The position numbers were made by a program, and so were the translations under genes. This document shows positions 7,161-12,042 of a stretch of 12,042 nucleotides of DNA, piece by piece. The DNA is taken from the NCBI GenBank assembly GCA_938091715.1, contig CALKMT010000202.1, positions 1 to 12,042 on the forward strand. Reading direction: 5' to 3'. This DNA is from an uncultured Litorivicinus sp. Its GTDB lineage: Bacteria; Pseudomonadota; Gammaproteobacteria; Pseudomonadales; Litorivicinaceae. Under the pieces are notes generated by a model. It saw only the letters and a list, made by a program, of their open reading frames with translations. It was not told where the DNA came from and made no database searches. How positions within the stretch are numbered: position 1 is the first letter of the stretch; each line of letters opens with the position of its first letter.

Positions 7161-8033
7161 GTGACACAATCCAATCGATGCCTCATTCTGGGGGCTGGGG
7201 CGCTAGGCATCAAGTTAGGTTTGCAACTGGAGGCCTGCGGACACGCCGTGGTCGGCGTCCGGCGTAATCCCAGCAAGATCCCTACACCGCTTCAGGCCTG
7301 TCATGGCGATCTGCACGATCCCCGGGGATTGGTCGATCTATGGCGCCGGCATTTGCCACCAGAGGGGGGCGAGCTGTGCCTGATTCTAACTCCGGACGGT
7401 GTCGGCGAGGCTGGCTATCGGCGCACTTACGTCGAGGGGCTGATCAATGTCGCTGAATCGCTACGCCACGCTGAGCGGCGTCCCCATGTGACCTTTGTGT
7501 CCTCGACCAGTGTGTTTGGCGACGCAGTCTCTGTGGTCAATGAAACGACGGTCCCCAACCCAAAAACGGCCACCGCCCGGGTGCTGTGGCAGGCCGAGCA
7601 ATGGCTGTGCGAGCAAGAATTTCCCGTCACTCGGGTGCGGTTCGCCGGCATTTATGGTCCCGACCGTCTGCGTTTTTTGGAGAGCGTGGCCAATGGCCAG
7701 GTTCGCGGCCAAGCCAACGCGCCGAGTAACCGTATTCACGAGGACGATTGCGTCGGATTGCTGCGTTGCATCGTGCGCTCGGTTCATTCGGGGCTTGCGG
7801 TGCCCGAGGTTATCCATGGTGTGGATGAGGACCAGGCAACCTTGGGCCAGGTGGCGGCCTTTATTGCGCGTCGGTTGCGCTGTCCGATGCCGGAATTTGA
7901 TGGGCAGCCCAGCGTTCGAGGCGGTCAGCGATGGGTTGAGTCGTTAGGGATTGATCAGATTAACTATCAGTTGATCCACCCCGACCACATGAGTGGGTAC
8001 GGGGCGGTCATTCGGGCGTTAAACGGCGATTAA
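7161..8033 (+). CDS. YeeZ-like NAD(P)-binding atypical short-chain dehydrogenase
   Basis: This 290-residue protein is a Rossmann-fold member of the atypical/extended short-chain dehydrogenase group, most like E. coli YeeZ. Near the N-terminus CLILGAGALGIKLG (7-20) gives the dinucleotide-binding GxGxxG. FVSSTSVFGD matches YeeZ TSSTSVYGD, followed by the NETT..NP pattern, RVRFAGIYGP, and a downstream IHEDDCVGLL segment. The catalytic YxxxK is not visible: where it should lie the sequence reads ATARVLWQAEQWL, as in YeeZ. Dehydrogenase or epimerase activity therefore cannot be assumed, and the substrate is unknown. The start is GTG 7161 with AGGGT at 7150-7154 (6-base spacing); any later start would cut into the GxGxxG. 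The gene is head to head with oxyR and its stop overlaps the ridA stop. Confidence 0.85.
   Translation: MTQSNRCLILGAGALGIKLGLQLEACGHAVVGVRRNPSKIPTPLQACHGDLHDPRGLVDLWRRHLPPEGGELCLILTPDGVGEAGYRRTYVEGLINVAESLRHAERRPHVTFVSSTSVFGDAVSVVNETTVPNPKTATARVLWQAEQWLCEQEFPVTRVRFAGIYGPDRLRFLESVANGQVRGQANAPSNRIHEDDCVGLLRCIVRSVHSGLAVPEVIHGVDEDQATLGQVAAFIARRLRCPMPEFDGQPSVRGGQRWVESLGIDQINYQLIHPDHMSGYGAVIRALNGD
7185..7213 (-). promoter_or_regulatory. Possible oxyR promoter inside the YeeZ-like gene
   Basis: On the - strand TTGATG (7208-7213) and CAGAAT (7185-7190) are separated by 17 bases, each matching 4 of 6 sigma-70 consensus positions. They would give a leader of about 20 bases before ATG 7157. The head-to-head gap is only 3 bases, so any oxyR promoter must lie inside the neighbouring coding region. 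The match is modest. Confidence 0.3.
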
Positions 8034-8410
8034 AGCGCCATGATGCCGTCCATTTCGATCTGTGCTCCCTTGGGCAGCGCTGAAATCTCAATGGCGGCCC
8101 GGGCCGGGTAAGGCTCGGTGAAATACTCGGCCATGATCTCGTTGACCGTGGCAAAGTTCGACAGGTCAGTCATGAAGATATTGAGCTTGGCAATGTCGTC
8201 CAACTGCCCACCGGCGGCCTCGCACACGGCGGTCAGGTTTTTGAACACCTGATGCACCTGGCCAGGAAAGTCCGCAACCAATTCCATGCTCTCGGGAATC
8301 AGCGGAATCTGACCGGACAAATACACGGTTTCGCCGATCTTGACGGCCTGTGAATAGGTGCCAACGGCGGCAGGGGCGTTGTCGGTGTGGATAACGCTAC
8401 GGTTACTCAT
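8030..8410 (-). CDS. ridA: RidA family reactive intermediate (enamine/imine) deaminase
   Basis: RidA hydrolyses reactive 2-aminoacrylate and related enamines released by PLP enzymes such as threonine dehydratase, protecting other PLP enzymes. The 126 residues fit the small trimeric family (about 128). Active-site positions of the RidA subgroup are present: Y19 in GTYSQA, S32 in LSGQIP, N90, R104 in YPARAAIE and E119 in QIEMDGI. The arginine marks true deaminating RidA members. The ribosome site AGGAA (8418-8422) lies 7 bases before ATG 8410, and spoT ends 14 bases upstream, so ridA is the tail of the gmk-rpoZ-spoT-ridA run. The same neighbour is seen after spoT in Pseudomonas. Its TAA stop lies in the TTAA shared with the convergent gene. 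Confidence 0.95.
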   Translation of the reverse strand: MSNRSVIHTDNAPAAVGTYSQAVKIGETVYLSGQIPLIPESMELVADFPGQVHQVFKNLTAVCEAAGGQLDDIAKLNIFMTDLSNFATVNEIMAEYFTEPYPARAAIEISALPKGAQIEMDGIMAL

Positions 8411-8424
8411 GGGTATTTTCCTGT

Positions 8425-10524
8425 TTAGTTGTTGCGTCCGCGACTGATGCGCAGTACTGGTTTTTGACTACGGATACGGCGCATAACCCGGGCCAGATGC
8501 ACCCGGTCTTTGACCCCCGCAGTCATTTGAATGATGCTGATATGTGCGTCCCGTTCCTGACGGGTGATGCCCTCGATGCTGGCACCGGCATCCGCCACCG
8601 CGGCGGCGATTTGGGCAATGACACCGGCTTGGTTGATGACCTCGATTCGAATCGAGGCTTCGAACTCGCCGGTGACCTCTTCATCCCAGGTCACGGCGAT
8701 GGTGCGCTCGGGGTTGTCTAGGCTGTCGGCGACGGTGCGACAGCGGTCCTGATGCACCACAATGCCTTTGCCTCGGCTGATACTGCCGACGATTGCATCA
8801 CCGGGAATCGGCAGGCAACAGCGGCCATAACTGACCATCATGCCCTCGGATCCGGCAATCGCCAGGGGCTTGTCGCTCTGACTGCAATCGGCGTCCCGCT
8901 CGCCGGCCAGTCGGCTGGCCACGGACAGGATGGGCAGATCACCGAGTCCGACTCGCTCCAAGATCTGCTCGAAATTCTCGGCATGGTTGGCCTTGACCAC
9001 GTCCTGGCTTTGTTCGGGGCTTAAGGCGCTAAGGTCGATGCCATAGGGCATCAGCGCCCGAGCCAGGATACGCTCGCCTAGTTTGATCGACTCAGAACGC
9101 TCGCGGTGTTTGAGGGCATGCCGGATCGCGGTGCGGGCTTTGCCCGTGGTGACAAAGCTGAGCCAATCGGAGCTGGGGCGTGCGTTGGGTGCGGTTAACA
9201 CCTCGATGGTTTCGCCGGATTGCAGGGGCCGTGACAGCGGCGCCAGGGTGCGGTCAATTCGACAGGCGATGCAGCGGTTGCCCACGTCAGTGTGCACAGC
9301 ATAGGCGAAGTCCACGGCGGTGGCCCCTTTGGGTAACTCCAAAATGCGGCCCTTGGGCGTGAAGACATAGACCTCGTCGGGGAACAGATCGACCTTGGCG
9401 TTTTCGATGAACTCTAAGCTGTCGCCGGCCCGTTGTTGCAACTCCATCAAATCTCGAACCCAACGCGAGGCTCGGTCCGGGGTTTGCCCGTCTTGGCCAT
9501 CTTTGTACAACCAATGGGCGGCGATGCCGGCGTTGGCCATGCGCTCCATTTCTTCGGTTCGAATCTGTATTTCGATGGGAATGCCGTGCATCCCAACCAA
9601 GGTGGTGTGCAGCGATTGGTAGCCGTTGGCCTTGGGGATTGCGATGTAGTCTTTGAAGCGGCCAATGCGCGGCTTGTACAGCCCGTGCATGGCGCCGAGC
9701 ACGCGATAACAGTCGTCGACGCTTTGCGTAATCACGCGAAATCCATACACGTCCATGATCTCGGCAAAGGACTTGTGCTGGTTTTTCATCTTACGGTAAA
9801 TCGAGTTGGCCTGTTTTTCCCGGCCGATCACCTGGCCCTGCAGCCCGAATTCGTCCAAGCGCGAACGAATGGCGGTCTCGATTTCTTGCACCACGCGCTT
9901 TCGGTTACCCGCCACCTTGGCAACGGCTTGTTCGAGCCTGCCCAGACGCATGGGGTGCAGGGCGCGATAGGCGAGTTCTTGCATCTCCGAGCGCAGCTCG
10001 TACATCCCCAGGCGATTGGCAATGGGGGCGTAGATATCCAGAGTTTCCCGGCCAATGCGGCGGCGTTTTTCTGGTTTTAGTGCGCCAATGGTGCGCATGT
10101 TGTGCAATCGATCGGCCAGTTTGACCAAAATCACCCGGATGTCTTTGGCCATGGCCATGGCCATTTTTTGAAAGTTTTCCGCTTGTTGTTCGGCGGCCGT
10201 TTCAAATTGAATGTGGGTGAGTTTTGACACCCCATCGACCAGATCAGCGACCGGATCGCCAAACTGTTCGGCCAATCCGTCGCGGGTCACGCCCGTGTCC
10301 TCGATCACGTCATGCAACATCGCCGCCATCAGGCTTTGATGGTCCATGCGCATGTTGGCCAGGACTTCAGCGACGGCTAGAGGGTGAACAATGTAGGGCT
10401 CGCCTGAGCGTCGGGATTGCCCGGTGTGGGCTTGCTCGGAGTAGTAATACGCTCTGCGGACCTCGCGGATGTGCTCCAGGTCCAGATAATCGGTTAACGA
10501 TTCGCAGAGCGCATCGATCGACAT
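8425..10524 (-). CDS. spoT: Bifunctional (p)ppGpp synthetase/hydrolase SpoT
   Basis: SpoT hydrolyses and weakly makes the alarmone (p)ppGpp. The 699 residues (E. coli 702) hold all domains. The HD hydrolase includes H47, H71-D72 in MLHDVIEDT, and D138 in KLADRLHNM. The synthetase includes VYGFRVI at 259-265, KPRIGRFKDYIAIPKANGYQSLHTT and EIQIRT at 318-323. A TGS domain lies near 384-445, a conserved cysteine pair YGRCCLPIPGD at 566-576, and a C-terminal ACT domain near 622-697. R289-F290-K291-D292 is the RxKD loop of bifunctional enzymes, unlike the ExDD of RelA, and the HD residues are intact, so both activities are expected. ATG 10524 follows the rpoZ stop by three bases without a clear ribosome site, suggesting coupling. 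Two perfect 18-base palindromes lie in the gene. Confidence 0.98.
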   Translation of the reverse strand: MSIDALCESLTDYLDLEHIREVRRAYYYSEQAHTGQSRRSGEPYIVHPLAVAEVLANMRMDHQSLMAAMLHDVIEDTGVTRDGLAEQFGDPVADLVDGVSKLTHIQFETAAEQQAENFQKMAMAMAKDIRVILVKLADRLHNMRTIGALKPEKRRRIGRETLDIYAPIANRLGMYELRSEMQELAYRALHPMRLGRLEQAVAKVAGNRKRVVQEIETAIRSRLDEFGLQGQVIGREKQANSIYRKMKNQHKSFAEIMDVYGFRVITQSVDDCYRVLGAMHGLYKPRIGRFKDYIAIPKANGYQSLHTTLVGMHGIPIEIQIRTEEMERMANAGIAAHWLYKDGQDGQTPDRASRWVRDLMELQQRAGDSLEFIENAKVDLFPDEVYVFTPKGRILELPKGATAVDFAYAVHTDVGNRCIACRIDRTLAPLSRPLQSGETIEVLTAPNARPSSDWLSFVTTGKARTAIRHALKHRERSESIKLGERILARALMPYGIDLSALSPEQSQDVVKANHAENFEQILERVGLGDLPILSVASRLAGERDADCSQSDKPLAIAGSEGMMVSYGRCCLPIPGDAIVGSISRGKGIVVHQDRCRTVADSLDNPERTIAVTWDEEVTGEFEASIRIEVINQAGVIAQIAAAVADAGASIEGITRQERDAHISIIQMTAGVKDRVHLARVMRRIRSQKPVLRISRGRNN
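8640..8657. repeat. Perfect 18-base palindrome inside spoT
   Basis: CCTCGATTCGAATCGAGG is identical to its reverse complement. It lies in the ACT-domain codons of spoT (residues ASIRIE). As RNA it could form a 7-bp stem with a TCGA loop on either strand. No T-run follows, so it is not a terminator. Its function is unknown. Confidence 0.8.
10146..10163. repeat. Three tandem GGCCAT units forming an 18-base palindrome in spoT
   Basis: TGGCCATGGCCATGGCCA is three in-frame copies of a hexamer (units at 10147, 10153 and 10159) and is also a perfect palindrome, because the unit is a rotation of its own complement. It encodes MAMAMA just before KDIRVILVKLADR in the hydrolase domain and is flanked by a T6 run on the + strand (10164-10169). 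A hydrophobic Met-rich stretch also occurs here in E. coli SpoT, so codon choice may explain it. Confidence 0.7.
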
Positions 10525-10527
10525 GGC

Positions 10528-10824
10528 TTAGTGGTCGTAGCTGGCGCCAGTGTCCAAAGTACCGGACTTGCGCATTTCTTCCCGCGCGGCTTCTTCGGCA
10601 GCGGCCTGACGATCGGCTTCGTCTTGGGCAGCCATAAAGCCTGCGTTGACCTTGTTTTCAGCGATTTCGCGCAGAGCCAAGACGGTAGGCTTGTCGTTTT
10701 CCAGCTCGACCATGGGCTCTTTGCCCTGGACAGACAATTGGCGGGCGCGGCGTGATGCCAGCATGACCAATTCAAAACGGTTGTCGACGTTCTCGAGGCA
10801 GTCCTCGACGGTTACACGTGCCAT
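10528..10824 (-). CDS. rpoZ: RNA polymerase omega subunit
   Basis: Omega helps assemble RNA polymerase by clamping beta-prime, and in E. coli it forms part of a ppGpp site. The 98 residues (E. coli 91) match the family throughout: MARVTVEDCLENVDNRFELVMLASRRARQL at the N-terminus, then ENDKPTVLALREIAENKV. The C-terminus is a charged, low-complexity helix rich in Ala and Glu (about 66-85) ending GASYDH, which is variable in the family. ATG 10824 has GGAG at 10835-10838, 10 bases upstream. gmk ends 37 bases upstream and spoT starts 3 bases downstream, so the order gmk-rpoZ-spoT is as in E. coli. A CATAAA in the gmk-rpoZ gap resembles a -10 element but lacks a matching -35. Confidence 0.97.
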   Translation of the reverse strand: MARVTVEDCLENVDNRFELVMLASRRARQLSVQGKEPMVELENDKPTVLALREIAENKVNAGFMAAQDEADRQAAAEEAAREEMRKSGTLDTGASYDH

Positions 10825-10861
10825 GAATGGCGATCTCCAAAAATTTATGCAGTGTTTCAGT

Positions 10862-11509
10862 TTACCCGAAGTTTGCCCCGGGCAACAGTTGCTGTAACAG
10901 ACCCTGTTGTTCAGATGCCCGACGGGGGGTCAAGCATCGCCGTGCCAGCAATATCGCCTGCATTTCAGCCAGTGCGGTGTCGAACTGGTCGTTGACGATT
11001 AAGTAGTCAAATTTGGGCCAGTGTTGCATCTCATTTTCAGCGGTCGACATGCGCGCCGCGATCACCTCCGCCGAGTCGGTGCCGCGACCGGTCAAACGTC
11101 GCTCCAGCTCGTCACGTGAGGGGGGCAGGATGAACAGGCTTTGGGCCTCGGGCATGACCTGTTTGACCTGATCGACACCCTGCCAATCGATCTCCAGTAG
11201 CACGTCTTGGCCGGCGGCCAGGTGTAACTCGACGGCGGCCTGTGAGGTGCCATAGCTGTGCTCAAACCCAAACACCTGGGCGTGCTCTAAGAATTCCCCG
11301 GCGGACACCATGCGATCAAATTCGCTACGGGTGACAAAATGGTATTCCCGGCCGTCGACTTCGCCGGGTCGGGCGGTGCGGGTGGTGTGAGACACTGACA
11401 AATGCAGGCCCGGTGTGGAGTCCAGCAGAGCGCGGGTGAGGCTGGTTTTGCCGGCCCCTGAGGGGGCGGCTACGACGAATAGCGAACCCCGGGAGGAAAG
11501 ATTTTTCAT
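10862..11509 (-). CDS. gmk: Guanylate kinase
   Basis: Guanylate kinase converts GMP and ATP to GDP and ADP, the step feeding GTP and (p)ppGpp pools. The 215 residues (E. coli 207) show the P-loop APSGAGKT at 15-22, GMP-binding SHTTRTARPGE at 40-50 with R44 and R47, DGREYHF with Y56, E72, and HSYGTS at 84-89. LLEIDWQGVDQVK and the lid-region RRLTGRGTDS follow. The C-terminus EQQGLLQQLLPGANFG is slightly longer than usual. ATG 11509 is the only reasonable start, yet no ribosome site precedes it. A TACAAT at 11516-11521 is placed so that transcription could begin at the ATG itself. The gene is divergent from rph, and no yicC lies between them. Confidence 0.97.
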   Translation of the reverse strand: MKNLSSRGSLFVVAAPSGAGKTSLTRALLDSTPGLHLSVSHTTRTARPGEVDGREYHFVTRSEFDRMVSAGEFLEHAQVFGFEHSYGTSQAAVELHLAAGQDVLLEIDWQGVDQVKQVMPEAQSLFILPPSRDELERRLTGRGTDSAEVIAARMSTAENEMQHWPKFDYLIVNDQFDTALAEMQAILLARRCLTPRRASEQQGLLQQLLPGANFG

Positions 11510-11515
11510 GCGCAG

Positions 11516-11521
11516 ATTGTA
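11516..11521 (-). promoter_or_regulatory. Candidate gmk -10 element
   Basis: TACAAT (5 of 6 to consensus) on the - strand ends six bases before the gmk ATG. No good -35 is seen at 16-18 bases; a TTGAGG at 11544-11549 is 22 bases away, too far. If it is used, the start site would be at or next to the A of the ATG. Confidence 0.35.
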
Positions 11522-11552
11522 CAGGTTTTTGCTAGGCTTCGGCCCTCAAATT

Positions 11553-11558
11553 AAGGAG
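11553..11558 (+). promoter_or_regulatory. Ribosome binding site deciding the rph start
   Basis: A perfect AAGGAG is followed by two adjacent ATG codons at 11561 and 11564. Spacing is 2 bases to the first and 5 to the second, so the second is favoured. It also gives the family N-terminus MRP. Confidence 0.75.
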
Positions 11559-11563
11559 CCATG

Positions 11564-12042
11564 ATGCGACCCAGCAAACGCCAGAACGATCAACACCGCG
11601 CGATACAAATCGAGCGCAACTTCACCTGCCACGCCGAGGGCAGTGTGCTGATTTCGATCGGCCGGACGCGGGTGCTGTGCACCGCAACCGTCGAGGAAAG
11701 TGTTCCGCGTTTTCTGCGCGGCAAAGGCCAAGGCTGGATCACCGCGGAGTACGGTATGTTGCCCCGCTCGACCCATACCCGGATGGGCCGCGAGGCCGCT
11801 CGGGGCAAGCAGCAAGGCCGAACGGTGGAAATTCAACGCCTGATTGGCCGTTCGTTGCGCGCCATGGTCGATCTGAAAACACTGGGCGAGCGGCAGATCA
11901 CCATCGATTGTGATGTGCTACAGGCCGACGGCGGCACCCGGTGTGCGGCGATCACGGGGGCTGCGGTGGCATTGGTTGATGCCATCAACGGATTGCAGCG
12001 CGACAAGTTGCTCACTCAGGATCCGGTCTTGGGCATGATGTC
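11564..12042 (+). CDS. rph: Ribonuclease PH, N-terminal part (3' end outside window)
   Basis: RNase PH is a phosphate-dependent 3'-to-5' exoribonuclease that trims tRNA precursors. The frame is open to the right edge, giving 159 full codons of a usual 238. It matches RNase PH closely: MRPSKRQNDQ, HAEGSVL, TRVLCTATVEESVPRFLRGKGQGWITAEYGMLPRSTHTR (given as separate motifs GKGQGWITAEYG and MLPRSTHTR), GRTVEIQRLIGRSLRA and DVLQADGGTR. R86 and R126, the phosphate-binding and substrate residues of the family, fall at the expected numbers from this start. The catalytic aspartates near 180-186 lie beyond the window, so activity cannot be fully judged. The gene diverges from gmk with a 54-base gap; in Pseudomonas a yicC gene lies at this junction. 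Confidence 0.96.
   Translation, partial: MRPSKRQNDQHRAIQIERNFTCHAEGSVLISIGRTRVLCTATVEESVPRFLRGKGQGWITAEYGMLPRSTHTRMGREAARGKQQGRTVEIQRLIGRSLRAMVDLKTLGERQITIDCDVLQADGGTRCAAITGAAVALVDAINGLQRDKLLTQDPVLGMM

Noticed and set aside
7158..7169. TTG 7169 as the oxyR start
   Set aside because: It adds four residues without family support, and ATG 7157 places the redox cysteines exactly at 199 and 208.
9433..10080. Long + strand open frame (215 codons) opposite spoT
   Set aside because: It is antisense to the well-conserved HD and synthetase regions of spoT, with no recognisable domain or ribosome site. High-GC coding DNA often opens such frames.
10873..10885. Inverted repeat TTGCCC-C-GGGCAA near the gmk end as a terminator
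   Set aside because: A one-base centre cannot form a stable hairpin, there is no T-run, and the bases are gmk codons.
1..12042. Defence island, prophage, CRISPR array, insertion sequence or RNA gene
   Set aside because: No regularly spaced repeats, transposase, integrase, phage genes, tRNA or rRNA sequences were seen. All genes belong to conserved chromosomal families with uniform codon style.

Overview
The window is a compact, roughly 60% GC (by eye) stretch of a gammaproteobacterial chromosome. It carries eleven protein genes: nine complete and two cut by the window edges. Nothing in it looks mobile, and there is no CRISPR array, insertion sequence, tRNA or rRNA. The neighbourhoods recall those of Pseudomonas and its relatives (gmk-rpoZ-spoT-ridA, oxyR-recG, ubiA-phoB, ppk-ppx). 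The proteins also look gammaproteobacterial: OxyR keeps both redox cysteines at E. coli numbering, SpoT has the RxKD type synthetase loop, and UbiA and PhoB are close to E. coli types. The genus cannot be settled from the sequence alone; a marine gammaproteobacterium is a guess.

Layout from left to right. On the + strand, the 3' half of ppk (1-1055) overlaps ppx (1042-2487). Tail to tail with ppx, and overlapping it by 23 bases, is phoB on the - strand (2465-3151). ubiA (- strand, 3215-4078) lies upstream of phoB, with a likely Pho box in the short gap between them. A 104-base spacer follows, then recG (- strand, 4183-6234), which is joined to oxyR (- strand, 6231-7157) by an ATGA overlap. 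A YeeZ-like atypical short-chain dehydrogenase (+ strand, 7161-8033) starts head to head with oxyR only 3 bases away. It ends on a TTAA that also supplies the stop codon of ridA (- strand, 8030-8410). ridA is the last gene of a - strand run gmk, rpoZ, spoT, ridA (11509 down to 8030). The + strand gene rph leaves the window on the right, divergent from gmk.

Functionally the window groups phosphate and alarmone physiology. SpoT makes and degrades (p)ppGpp, Gmk makes GDP, RpoZ is an RNA polymerase subunit linked to ppGpp response, Ppk and Ppx make and degrade polyphosphate, and PhoB is the phosphate-starvation regulator. OxyR, RecG and RidA add peroxide response, fork rescue and reactive-enamine detoxification. 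Rph trims tRNA 3' ends and UbiA makes a ubiquinone precursor.

I see no new multi-gene system here. The points most worth a second look are small: a one-residue deletion in a highly conserved part of the PhoB receiver domain, a probable autoregulatory Pho box, two perfect 18-base palindromes inside spoT, the 3-base oxyR/yeeZ divergent gap, a possible leaderless gmk transcript, and the absence of phoR and ubiC from their usual places. No stretch longer than about 104 bases lacks a gene.
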